Of a stretch of DNA of 64,000 nucleotides, positions 45,372-56,126 are shown in pieces (within the stretch, counting starts at the first letter, position 1; every line of letters begins with the position of its first letter). The DNA comes from Adiantum capillus-veneris (taxonomy: Eukaryota > Streptophyta > Polypodiopsida > Polypodiales > Pteridaceae). The notes beneath the pieces are model-generated. The model searched no databases. It was not told where the DNA came from and was given only the letters and a program-made list of their open reading frames with translations. The position numbers and the translations under genes were made by a program. Where the stretch lies: contig CM043961.1 in assembly GCA_014529385.2 (NCBI GenBank), forward strand, positions 14,894,978-14,958,977, read 5' to 3'.

Positions 45372-47116
45372 ATGGATCCTTCTGCTACTTCAATGATAGA
45401 GTTCAAAAAGAAAATTAGACAATTGTTAATTACGATCGTCAGTGCACTAGATCTCGACGATATAGCGTAGATTGTTGCAGATGAGTCTAGATTGCAATCA
45501 TTATACAGTGAGATTGCCCGCAAAATGTTGTTGTTATATCCAGACAAAACAACCGAATCAATAATCTCATTACTGAGCAGTTGGGTGGGCAATTTTCCCA
45601 AGGTGGCCTCTGATTTGAAAGAGGAATGCCCCCAAGAAGTAGACAAGGGTAAGCTAGAGCATTGGAACACTAGATGGAGAGCTGAAAAGGAGAGTTCAAG
45701 GCGAGCATCCCACATATACACACAATTTGGCCTAAGCAAGAAAATGCGAATGGCTATCACCAGAGTTGTGGGGACCAGCCAAGTTGGAGAACCGTTTATT
45801 GAGGAGGCTGCCATTGAGGGAACATCGGGTTCTACTGCTTCTGCCAGTCACCTGGAGAGTAGTATATAGAATTCTGAATGTAGTATGACTCTAGGCATTC
45901 CAAATAAGTCCATTAAGAAGATCAAGAAACTTGGGTCAGGGGCTTATGGCACAGGGTGGCAAGTTCAAATCAAAGGGATCAATTTCCTTCCTGCAACGAA
46001 TACTTATTGTGCCAAGGAGTTCAAAGGACAGGCCAAGCATCAGTGGAAAAGCTTTGCATCAAAAAGTGGGGTAGATCTCAACCATAGAGGGATTGTGAGG
46101 AGTATTGCCCACTTTGTAACGTTGCCATAGTTTCTGATATTCCCCTACTTCAATGGGGGAACTTTAGGTGATCTTATAGAGATAGTGCCCCTTCCACATG
46201 GCTCTTTCATGACGCTTGTAGCACATCAAGAGGGGAAAGGAAAGATCCCTGAAGACTTTAAATGGGAGCAGCCCTCTGAAGAACAGAAAACACGTATCAA
46301 GAGCCTGTGCAATCATGCTCCCTCGTTGATCCATGCCTTGGTGAAGGCATTGCGATTCGCACATGACGAGGGAGTGATCCACAATGATCTCCATCCATGG
46401 AACATCATGTTAGACTTTACCAAGGATCTCACTCCCCGTAGGGTGAAAGCATGGAATGGTGGCTCAAATAGCTGTGTCCATGGACACCTACTATCAAAAA
46501 CTTTGGCCTACAATTAGACATGAATTCACATAAAATTTCTATCATGATATATGTCAATGGATAGCTCTTAAAGAATAAAATGTAGAAGTGCAATCACTTA
46601 TAAATTTTATTTAGTTTGTATTCTTTTTTCCACAATATTATTTTTGTGATATGCTATCTAATAGCTTAAATATCATTCCACCTATTCATGCTTTCACCCC
46701 GTATTGGAATAATTGATTGGGGATTGGCTCTGCGTGTTGGCTTAGAGACACAAAAGACCAAGAATACCGATGAAAACTGGCAAAAGCTTCATCCTTGGCG
46801 AGCTCCTGAGTTACTAGATGGCAATCACCCGTGCCCATGGACCAAGGCCACAGATGTGTACGCCATAGGATGGGTGATATGGCAATTTTGTAAGTTTTGT
46901 GGGGAGTTCTCTGACTACTACATCACAGATTGGTTCAAACATAAGGTTTCAGTGGAGGTACAAGCCATATCTAGGATTGTTGTGGGAGGTTGGGTGAGGA
47001 AGAAATCCATAGACAGAAAGACCTTGGCACTTTTGCACGAAGAATTAGAAAGATTTGAAGCCCAGCCAGAAGGATTCTTATGCCCTCCCTCTGAAATGAG
47101 TGTAGCCTTTTTTTGA
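45372..47116 (+). pseudogene. protein-kinase-like gene carried by the hAT
   Basis: One frame runs from ATG 45372 (MDPSATSMIEFKKK) to TGA 47114, about 495 codons once the MITE at 46441-46700 is set aside. The first ~170 residues are unassigned. The kinase domain shows LGSGAYGTGW (Gly loop), CAKEFKG (presumed ATP Lys), IHNDLHPWNIML (catalytic loop, HND in place of HRD), IIDWG (DWG for DFG), APELLDG and DVYAIGWVIWQF. These are the main Ser/Thr/Tyr kinase motifs in order, so activity is plausible in an intact copy. Three stops interrupt it (45468, 45867, 46128), all TAG and all where Gln reads well. After the MITE is removed at its duplication the frame is exact. The substrate and its role for the element are unknown. 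Confidence 0.75.
46441..46700. mobile_element. 260-bp MITE with the ends of the 13.9-25.5 kb transposon
   Basis: Left end GGGTGAAAGCATGGAATGGT; right end, on -, GGGGTGAAAGCATGAATAGG. The duplicated target is GTA or CGTA (46437-46440 and 46700-46703). It lies inside the kinase coding exon between the catalytic loop and the DWG motif and has no coding capacity. The ends match 13938-13959 at GGGGTGAAAGCATG...TAGGTGG, so it is probably a non-autonomous relative. Confidence 0.85.
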
Positions 47117-47486
47117 TGGATATATGATGTACTTTATGAAGCAGGGTTTTCTGAGACTTTTGACTTATAAAAGAACTTTTAATATTTGGGTTTTATGCGC
47201 CATGGATGATTTATGAATAATAAAAACACTTTGTTATATCTCAATAGACAACAAATTTTCTATGAGTTTTGTTTTTTCTCTTAAGTTTCAAGCAATAAGC
47301 CACGTGGAATCACTAATTGTCCTTCATTGATTTAAAAAATGGTGGTTACTCTTATATCAATTGATTGTCGTAAGATGGTGGTTATTCTAATGTCAATTGA
47401 TTGTCGTAAAATGGTGGTTACTCTTATAGCAATTTATTATCATTAAATTTGTATGTCGTAATTGAAGTATAGTGTTTAATCAGGAT
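47117..47486. other. spacer between kinase and RING genes
   Basis: AT-rich sequence; three imperfect copies of ATGGTGGTTACTCTTATATC-like sequence at about 47339-47440. No gene. It probably holds the kinase 3' end and the promoter or leader of the RING gene. Confidence 0.5.
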
Positions 47487-48443
47487 ATGGATAATGATAA
47501 TCAAAGGGCTAAGCGCGCTTTTGAGCGTCTCAGATCCATGTGTCAAGGTGGTGGAGTGAATGGCACCGCTTGAATTGTAGCTCGTTGCTCCCAGTGGGCC
47601 AACCCAGTGGGTACACAATGGAAAGAGGTGAACTCTAGGATTGACCGAGAAATGGTAAAATCCATATGGCCAGGAGTTGCAGATGACAACATCAAGAAAG
47701 TCCGACTCAAGCTATCACAATGCATTAATGCAAACATACGAGACAATGGAGAGAACATATATCTCGATGTTATGGGTCATCATATGCATCATATGGATTT
47801 TCCATTGTGGTTTTCCAAGATGTTATACATGCATTATGTCTTGGGTGAAGCAGTGGACTTCAACTCAAGGACACCTCATATGACGGTTGAGGACATTCGA
47901 AGCAGTGCAATCACCGTCACACGGCAGGAGATGTCATTGGCACTAGAAGGTGCATCAATGGAAGTGCGCCAAGTTAAGGAGGAGCTTCAAACTCAACTCA
48001 GGCAAGCATCATAAGCTACACAAGGCTCTCATGCAGAAGCAACCCTAAATAGAGACTTGCAAAGGGAGGTGAAGGTGCTATCTCACCACGTAAAAGAGTT
48101 AGAGGCGACTATAAAAAAACAAAATGCTGCCACATTGATTGAGCACCCAACATCTATTGAGGCCCCTCCAGCTTCTGGTGAGCACGGTGGTCCTTGCCCC
48201 ATATGTAGATCATTCTTTCATGAGTGGTGTGGTCACTTCAGCTTGCCATGCGGACATATGTACCATATATCATGCTTGATGCAAAGCATGATGAATAGCT
48301 TTCATTGTGCTATATGTGAGTATGAGATATCCAAAAAGCTATATGCAATGTTCACAATGTCTGAAGACTATAATAAGCTTAAAGGTGAGCGTGAACAGGA
48401 GAATGAAAATATTCTTACAAATATTTCACTATCACTTGGATAG
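47487..48443 (+). pseudogene. coiled-coil/RING-finger protein gene carried by the hAT
   Basis: A single frame of 318 codons runs from ATG 47487 (MDNDNQRAKRAFERLR) to TAG 48441. The N-terminal ~150 residues have no known domain (KEVNSRIDREMVKSIWPGVA). A long charged coiled coil follows (SLALEGASMEVRQVKEELQT, then LQREVKVLSHHVKELEATIK), then a C-terminal RING: CPIC, CGHMYHISC, CAIC at about residues 236-280, a C3H2C3 pattern typical of E3 ubiquitin ligases. Two stops interrupt it, TGA 47571 and TAA 48012, both fitting CGA/CAA decay. It is probably a ligase in an intact copy; the partner is unknown. It follows the kinase gene on the same strand. Confidence 0.75.
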
Positions 48444-48730
48444 TTTTTGTAACATTTGAAAACATTTACTCGTTGTCTTGCAAGAATTTATTAGTGAATT
48501 GTCAATTGTCTTCACTTCAGCTTCAATTATGATATGTGATAATGCAAAGATTTGTTAGGGCTTTGTATATTATGAAGCTTTAATAGTGATTTGTGGCCTT
48601 GTAAAGGTTTTTAAGGGCTTCGTTTATTATTAAGCAAATGTCAAAACCTTAAACTAAATATATAAAAAAACTTATAACATAAACAGTTTCTGAACTTAAA
48701 CAGAATTCACTCAATGGATTCGATAATATA
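48444..48730. other. 3' spacer between RING gene and hAT transposase
   Basis: AT-rich tail-to-tail spacer, presumably holding both polyadenylation regions. GATTTGTTAGGGCTTTGTAT and TTTTTAAGGGCTTCGTTTAT form a loose repeat. Confidence 0.5.
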
Positions 48731-51011
48731 TTAATTAAACCACCGTCGCCTGCTACGACGGGTCAAAGTTGGTTCAATTTCCAAATTCTCTTCAATCTCT
48801 TCTAAAGTACATGTAGTATCTACTTCATGAGATTCCCCTTGCAGCTCATTGTCTTCGTCCACCTCATCATTGGTTACATCATAAGTCCAGCGCGGCATCT
48901 CCTCTTTGTAGTTCTCAGCTTGCACTCTTGCCAATAGCCAATGGTTGCAGTACATATACACCAATTTTTCAGCTCTTTAATTTAGAAGGCGGTTTCTGAT
49001 GGTGGAATGTACATATTTATATGTACTCCAGTTTCTCTCAGAACTTGAATTGGATGTACATTGGGCTAGGATTCTAACAGCTAGGCATTTAAGGGTGGGT
49101 GCACTACCACCATTCATCGTCCACCACTTCCACGCTGGTTGCTCTGTGGCAAGTTTCTTCACAAATTCTGTACCAAACTTACCCTCTTTGAGTTTAAACT
49201 TCGTAAGATCAGTAACAACTGATGCATGCTCATCAGGATCAAGATAAAACCTGCCTATCACATCATAAAAGTCTTCCAGCACCTCCTCATCAAGTTTGTC
49301 TATTTCCATTGCCCAATACTCTGGATCCAATAAGAAAGCTACGCTGTGTAGTCGACTATGTGCTCCAACCCATCGACCATGCACATACTTTCTCAGAATT
49401 TCTCTCCTCTCTTGAGTGAATGGTGTCTTCCAAGGCTTCACAATTGGCCCTAGGGCTCCTCTGGATTTGCAAGGCTTTCTTGAACACTCCACCAAGCCAT
49501 CCACACCTTACCTATGTTAGGCAAGGCAGAATCCACTTGGCGTAATGTGAGCATAATTGGCATCATGACATTGTGCACATCCACCACATCATCCCAGAAG
49601 TGGCGATCAGCTAGTAGATCTCTGATCACCCCTATTTTTCTTTTTATCTTCTCCCTTTGACCGGCCTGCCATTCTGAAAAAGTGGCACAAACAAATGTCT
49701 CCATCACAGCATTCTTATTTTTTATTAGTGATTCTACCATATAGTAATTAGTGCAAAATCTAGTTTCACACGACAGTTTTAACATAGTAGACATCCTCTG
49801 AAGGTACATGTCAAGAACCCTCTAATGCTTCAAAACAAACGTGACTATTAAGCGAGCATTGTCTACTATCCATTTGAACCACTCTGTGTCATTACTCTTG
49901 TACCAATCTTGCAATACCAAGTTCAAGCTGTGTGTACTGCAACCAGAGGTGAGAGAAGCGACTTTCAAGTATCCTATATGCAGCCCTGCAATTTTTGGCA
50001 TTGTCCATGATTACTTGGACAACATTTTCTTTTCCAAGTTCCTCAACTGTGTCACCAATGATGTTAGCTATAAAACTGCCAGACTTTATTTGACCAGAGC
50101 TATCCACAGCTTTGATAAAACATTCACCACGAGGACATACAAGCATGATGTTGATCAATGGCCGCCTTTGAACGTTGGACCAACCATCACTAACTATGGT
50201 GTATCCAGATTGTTCTGTTGCATTTAATATTACCCTTTGAATATCCTGTTGTGTGCTTGTGTAACATTTATCCAACAATTGGTTTCTCATATGGTGATAT
50301 GTTGGAGGGGTAAAGCCAGCACCTTACTCCCCAATGCGTTTCCAAGATGACTTCCATGCATCATGGGTGGCCATATGATCCCCCAATGAAATAGACGGCT
50401 TTAGCTAGTGCAAGTTGTGCTTCTTCTAAGGCAAGCGTTTTGAAGCTCATCTGTAAGCTAACCTGTCTACTTTTTGACGATCCTACATGAAAGTCAGGAG
50501 ATCCATGGTTTGGAGGTGTAGTTCCATCGATATGAGAAGTTGGTTCCCTGCTTTGAGTGCTTCCATTGGTGGGCATTACACCCAATGATCCCTCGTACTG
50601 CTTTGATCTTATCGATACCAGGGTGTGATGGTCGAAAGTAGAGAGTTTTGATCTTTTTCTCGTGGAAATTAGCTTACCAATTAAATCTTTTAAGTGCATA
50701 GCTGCTTCTTCTGCACCTAAGCCCTTGCACTTTCCTCCTTGGATTCTGGTATTGCCACCTAGGAAATGATCCCTTATTCTTGGTGCTCCTCCTGATTTCT
50801 CTTCGCCACAAAAGTTACATTTCCAATCTTGATACTTATTTAAATTTGTGGCAAAATTCCACTTGGGTCCTGGACTTTTTCCACCTGCCTTTCGCTTGCC
50901 CTGCGAAGAGGTGCCCTACGAAGCAGGACCTGGCATCGAGGTAGGAGGTCTCCTCAAGGAATCCAGGCTTGAGACACCAACATCACCCCTCACATTCCCG
51001 GTGGAAGACAT
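48731..51011 (-). pseudogene. hAT transposase with BED-type zinc finger
   Basis: Starts at ATG 51011 (MSSTGNVRGDVGVSSLDS). A BED-like finger lies near 50860-50790 (WNFATNLNKYQDWKCNFCGE, then IRDHFLGGN). The catalytic core shows IVSDGWSNVQRRPLINIML (first Asp, about 50190) and VIMDNAKNCRA (second Asp, about 50000). The hAT dimerisation region is at the end (CTSNSSSERNWSTYKYVHST, about 49040), followed by an acidic tail to 48731. This protein would cut and join the element at its ends. Frame changes near 50380 and 49490 may be small introns or indels. Stops at 50916, 50324, 49822 and 48977 all fit former Gln codons. Confidence 0.88.
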
Positions 51012-51099
51012 ACTTATTGGATTCCTGCAATACCAATAAACATAGCTCAATATGCTATCTCTTCTTTCAAGTATTATTCAAACCAAACATTAGTGTTAT

Positions 51100-51905
51100 A
51101 GTCAATATCACACACAAGCGTAGTAGTGAAGCCTGAAGGGAATAAACCTCAATCTACTCAAACATGAGCAAGCAAATACAATGGTGAATCAAATATGTGA
51201 TCAGTCCATCCCAAAAGTAGAGATATCGACTCAAAGATTCACGTTCCTACCTCCTTTCATGAATCAGTCCAGTCCACAAAAGAACTAATGACCCATGATT
51301 GGAGCTCTAATCCAAATAGTAAGCAAATACAGTGGTGAATCAAACATGTGATCAGTCCATCCCAAAAGTAGAGATATCGACCCAAAGATTCACATTCCTA
51401 CATCCTTTCATGAATCAGTTTAGTCCAAAAAAGAACTAATGACCCATGATTGGAGCTCTAATCGGAATAGCAAGCAAATACAACGGTGAATCAAACATGT
51501 GATCAATCCATCCCAAAAGTAGAGATGTCGACCCAAAGATTCACCTTTCTACCTCCTTTCATGAATCAGTCCAGTCCAAAAAAGAACTAATGACCCATGA
51601 TTGGAGCTCTAATTAGAATGGCAAGTAAATACAACGGTGAATCAAACATGTGATCAGTCCATCCCAAAAGTAGAGATATCGACCCAAAGATTCACCTTTC
51701 TATCTCTTTTCAAGAATCAGTTCAGTCCAAAAAAGAACTAATGACCCATGATAGAAGTTATAATCAATATAGCAATCAATTTAGCAAATATAACAGTGAA
51801 CCAAACATGAGATCAGTCCATCCCAAATGTAGAGATACTGACCCAAAGATTCACCTTTCTACCTCCTTTCAAGAATCAGTTCAGTCCAAAAAAGAACTAA
51901 TGAAC
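51100..51905 (-). repeat. ~151-bp tandem repeat in the transposase-gene leader
   Basis: Marker GATCAGTCCATCCCAAAAGT at 51200, 51350, 51501, 51652 and 51811 gives spacing of 150-159 bp, five copies. Each includes CGACCCAAAGATTCAC and AAAAAAGAACTAATGACCC. It lies between the right-hand TATA box and the first transposase exon, mirroring the left side. Confidence 0.93.
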
Positions 51906-52068
51906 TGATTCTTACATTACATTTTATTTTTTTTTTAGTTTTTAAGCTACATTAAGTTTTAATTTTTTTTAAAGACTATTCATTTTTTTACCTTTAGTTT
52001 TTCTTCTAAATTTTAAAGGATGGCCAAATTTAGAGAAAGAGGTGATGTGATGTGATGTCTATAAAGGG

Positions 52069-52079
52069 GTTATATAGAG
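52069..52079 (-). promoter_or_regulatory. TATA box, right inward promoter of the hAT
   Basis: On -, CTATATAACC lies just inside the GC-rich block with CGTCGGGCCCGTCG. It would drive the transposase gene. Confidence 0.62.
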
Positions 52080-52298
52080 CCGCCAAATATGGAGGGGGTA
52101 CACGACGGGCCCGACGGGATTCTTGCTTGTCCCGTCGAGCCCGCCCGGTTTCATATTAAACCCGTCGGGCCTGCCGGGATTGTTGGTTGTCCCGCCGGTC
52201 TACGTTTTCTACCGGTTTTCGTAGGTCATGACATTAGATATGTTATTAACATGGAAAAAATAGTGATAATAACAACAATAATTAACATTTAACAAAAT

Positions 52299-52324
52299 GC
52301 GTCATCGCGTAATTAAAATCCATG
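52299..52324 (-). repeat. right terminal inverted repeat of the hAT element
   Basis: Read on -, CATGGATTTTAATTACGCG then ATGACGC. It is followed outward by ACCTTAA of the RT gene. Confidence 0.72.
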
Positions 52325-52960
52325 ACCTTAAAGTACCATTTTTCTTCAGAACAGTGAACCATCGGTTAGAGTATGGCACACATGATGGTTCCAAGATTCC
52401 CATTTGTATCTTCTCATTAAGCAAATTGATAAGCTTTGACAAGTGAGCTTTAGGAATTGGAATAGGACGTAAGCTCCATGGCATGTGAGGAACAGTGAAT
52501 ATAACCATAGGTACAACAACATTTGGATCCACACACCCAATCTCACTTGTCTCAAAGGCAAAAGCTTTACCATGTTTTTCGAGCATACCTTGAAAACACT
52601 TGATTTCCTCTTCGTTGAGAAAACCATCTTCTCCCACCTTCAGCTTTACTTCATCACTTCCCTCTGGTAGAGGTGTAGCCACAAGTCTCACTTTCTTTGC
52701 AACTATCTTGTACTTTGTCTCTACCTGTGCTTCAACTTCTTTATCCAAGTCATCCTCAATATGCATAAGTGCCTCGTATATGTCCAGCTCTTCATACATG
52801 TCCATAGAGTGCACTTTAACAACTTCAATTCCACTTTCTAACCTTTTCTGCTTGATATCCTCAAGCTCTGACATAGTATCAATATAAGAGATCTCTTCAA
52901 AGATTCCTGAAATCACATCATCCGGTTCTAGCACATCACATCCCTGCAAGTCACTTTAAT
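52325..52960 (-). pseudogene. gypsy protease-RT linker and N-terminal reverse transcriptase
   Basis: A continuous frame from 52949 to the hAT border. It opens with an acidic linker (MQGCDVLEPDDVISGIFEEI) and contains VPHMPWSLRPIPIPKA and KKNGTLR, the start of the RT domain, as in other gypsy elements. The sequence after the border (the last seven codons of the open frame) belongs to the hAT terminus. Confidence 0.88.
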
Positions 52961-53099
52961 GCTTGAAACATATTGTTTCTCCCACTTAGTTAAATCATTA
53001 AATTTCTTTAAGATACTGAACCCTCAGATGTCAACCCTAGAAATCCTGAAGAGAAGGTTTCTCTTTGTGAGAACTTCCCCTCACTTGCACCACCATAGT

Positions 53100-54260
53100 C
53101 CCACTTTATAGTGGCACCCCAAGAAAATCCTGAGCAAATCTTTGTTCTTTAAACTCCTTACGTATCTTTGGCATTGGATGATCACATAAATTGTCTTTGT
53201 TTCTAGCATGATTAACACATACAGTTATAAATTGAACAGCTTTCTTACCATCTCAGCTTTGAACCCTGGCGTAGGCCTAGCCATCATCTAGCACTTTAGT
53301 TTCCATGCGCACAGCCGTAATGTAGGGTTGTCCCAGAATCAATGGGTAGGAGGAATGCTCTTGTATAAAAAAGTTATGCTCATCACAAACATCCCCAATA
53401 GTTACCTTAACATTTGTGCATGCACCGTAAAGATCTTCAGGAAGCATGTTGGAAGCTCAAATCCACCACCCGTGATCTACATCAATAGGCCACTTCGCCT
53501 TTTGGTGAAAATTCTTTGCCATGAGATTGATTTCTGAACCATGGTCTATGAGGGCTCAGATCGGCTCCTCAATGTCGCCAAGATTTACCATTGTTTCTGT
53601 CATTTCTCTTGCCCAATGATTCCTCAAAAAGTGACTCTTAGGTATAGCTTCTTCATCTTCAGCGTCATTAAAATGCATGTTTCTTACCTCAGGTACAATC
53701 GGGCTTCGAACCACCACAAGCTTTGGCTCTTCTTCGTCAAGATCTGCTAAATACTCTTCATAGTCTTCCAAAATTGCTTCAATGTGACGAACCACTTGGC
53801 TTTTAACTGGATTTGACTTTTGATCACTCGGTACTTGCCACTTTCTTTTTATAATATCGATGATATCTTCATGGAACTCGTGCTTAGCAATTCCAAGAAT
53901 ATCCCCCAATGTGAGCTCCACTTTACTATTTAGGATCCGTTCTTCAAAAACTTTCTTCAAATCCGTAGCCAGTTCAATATGAGACTGAGTTTATATGACG
54001 ACCCTTTAGGATTACCTTGCTTCGTGTCCTTCAGAGCATCTTCCATAACCACCTCAGGAGAAGGTTTAGGAGCAGACCCTTCTTCTTTCTTGTTGCTGGA
54101 TCTCATTGGCCTTTTTGACGCCCCAGCCACCTCTTCATCTCTTTTTCGCTTCTCTTCCACCATAGATTCATTGTCTTGAGCTTTAGCAATATAAGTATAT
54201 ACCGAAAGAGAATCCACTGGATCGTTCCACCCAGTGGTTTCTTGAATTGAATTCCCCACT
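53100..54260 (-). pseudogene. gypsy gag end and aspartic protease
   Basis: The region 54259-53957 is a Lys/Arg/Ser-rich gag linker. The frame 53960-53556 (MKKVFEERILNSKVELTLGD) leads into the protease at about 53555 with ALIDHGSEINLM; relatives have Asp-Thr/Ser-Gly or Asp-His-Gly-Ser there. QPYITAVRMETKVLD follows near 53300. Several stops and shifts at 53.2-53.5 kb break it. Confidence 0.82.
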
Positions 54261-54262
54261 TG

Positions 54263-55470
54263 TCATAACTTCCCATATGTTACCTTACCTGCTTCTACTC
54301 TCTTTAGAGCATATGGCCACAAGTGGCTCTTTGCACCTGTACCATCATCATCTTCCTTACCACAAACTTGCAGCCCATATGTAGCTGCTTCCACAAGGGA
54401 AACATTATGTTGTATTTCCTCCACTATCTTCTTCATTCCGCCTCTGCCAAAGTTCAAGCGGAGCATTTCCCCTGTCGCCCTGAGATGAATCTTCTTGTCT
54501 TTCTAGAAAACCACATTCTTCTTATAAACTTCATCAAACTCATTACACTCTCTCACAAACCTATGGTCTTCACTATCGCACCACATGCATCGATCCCAAT
54601 TTTTACGTGGTGGTTGTTGCTGCTTAGGTTCAGAAGTAGACGCCTTTGCAGCTAACCCTTCAAATTTAACAGTTTTAAAATTCAAATTTAGTTCTCGAAT
54701 ACCTTTAACCAGGTCGTCAAGAACAGGCCCCTCCACTTTGGATACTGCAGAGGGCAGCTTCTCTTTAGTCTCTTCGTCATCATCATCTAGTACCTCGCTC
54801 ACGATTTTCTTATTATCAACTCGCTTCTGTCGTTTTACGATCATGTTCACCACTTCAGATACTATTTTCCAATGTGATGTCAATCCCAATTCTCTATCCG
54901 GATCCTCCAATAATTGCACCAAATTCTTTTGTAGTCGCGGATCATCAGCTTGAATAAACAATTCCACCTTTTGATCCCTCAAGGAACGTTGTTCTGCTGA
55001 TGATAACTGATCAAACTTCTACTCAAACTCTCGCAACAGTTCTCGTGCAGATAAATTTTTACCCTTCTTCTGCACCCACTTTGTACAACTCTGTCTGGTC
55101 ACCTGTTGCGAATCCTCCAGAAAATATTCCTCTTGCAGCGCCTTCTTAAAGTCCTACCAAAGCCGCCTGAATTTCTTTAATCCGGGCCCTAATTTTCGGC
55201 ACTGCAATCAAATGAAATCCTTCCACTGAATCCTGGTCTTCAATACCATTATCTTCCATAGGCTGCTCATACAAATTGCAAAATTTTGAAATATCTCTGT
55301 CCTCAAATCGTTGCAGCTTTTCCGTAACACTTTGCCAAGCTTTGCGAATCTACTCTTGCAAATTTCATGTTGCATGTATGCTGCAAACTCTTGCACGGTT
55401 TCTTCTTGTGGTGTAGACATAAGCTTCAACAATTTTCTCACCCCAGCTCGGTTTCGCGTCGGGTTCACCA
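54263..55470 (-). pseudogene. gypsy gag with zinc knuckle
   Basis: From 55468 (MNPTRNRAGVRKLLKLMSTP), through several frame changes, to 54503. Near 54600-54550 the zinc knuckle is Cys-X2-Cys-X4-His-X5-Cys (CMWCDSEDHRFVREC), after an acidic coiled stretch and a QQQPPRKNWD linker. The order and position fit gypsy Gag. Confidence 0.82.
55455..55470 (-). other. primer-binding site
   Basis: Read on -, TGGTGAACCCGACGCG starts two bases inside the LTR end. It begins TGG as a PBS must, but the tRNA was not recognised; it is not the common initiator-Met site. Confidence 0.6.
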
Positions 55471-55472
55471 GG

Positions 55473-56085
55473 TGTCAGGGGATATGTGTTCGAAACTTGA
55501 GACAGGTCAGCACCGGGCTGCTGGCTGTGGAAAAATTGAGAGCAAAAAATTGCCTCACCGCACAATACAATAGCTTTTAATCACTTGGTAATGCTATCGA
55601 CGCACAAAACTTGCTCGGAAATCGGTAACACCGACGAAATTGATGCACAATTATGAAGAAGTGTCGTTAAAGACATCATTAATTGATACTAATGACGATT
55701 TAGGAGATTAAACTCCCCTTACAAAATACTTCGGGCCGTTAACGGCTCCGGGATTCAATAGAAAGAAAAAATAAAATTAGGTTGCCTACCGACCAACAGA
55801 ATCCCATTGTGTCGATTTTATCTGTTTGATTGTCTTCAATCACTGTCTATGCTGAAGCTTATTTCTTCTCCTATGACTGCTTACTAGCCTTTGTTGGTCT
55901 CTCCTTGCCTAAGCCGAAGAAGAATCGTGCTTTGGTTGCCTTCTCCTTGCTAAACCGAACGAAAATCGTGCTTTCTCCAAGCTTCTTTCGCCCTTTCTAC
56001 CTTTTGCTCCAATCTCGATGGCTTCCCCTTGCTCTCCTCTCTCGCTTGCCTTCACTTGCAATCACCTTTTTGTCTTCCCGAAACC

Positions 56086-56126
<41 letters not shown>

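Larger units (their letters stand above)
43728..52324. mobile_element. hAT transposon (~8.6 kb) with kinase and RING cargo genes
   Basis: It splits the gypsy RT between its Leu-Arg and Phe-Ile-Gln codons. Left end from 43728: CAGGGATTTCAAAATGACG; right end on -, from 52324: CATGGATTTTAATTACGCG. Both start CA(G/T)GG, as hAT ends do, and share GGATTT and ACGyGAT. ACCTTAA of the target occurs at both flanks (43714-43720 and 52325-52331), although seven extra bases (TTTTAAA) separate it from the left end. Each side then has a GC-rich block with CGTCGGGCCCG, a TATA box pointing inward and a tandem-repeat leader. Genes: kinase-like and RING (+), hAT transposase (-), tail to tail. Confidence 0.85.

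Noticed and set aside
46441-46700. Intron in the kinase gene
   Set aside because: It has inverted ends, a CGTA duplication and restores the frame only when one duplication copy is removed, which fits a MITE better than GT-AG splicing.
45372-51011. Stop-to-Gln genetic code (TAG/TAA = Gln) as in some green algae and ciliates
   Set aside because: Tempting because most internal stops read as Gln, but TGA also interrupts frames where Arg or Trp is expected, one gypsy stop stands for Tyr (1881), and frameshifts are common. Methylation decay explains more.
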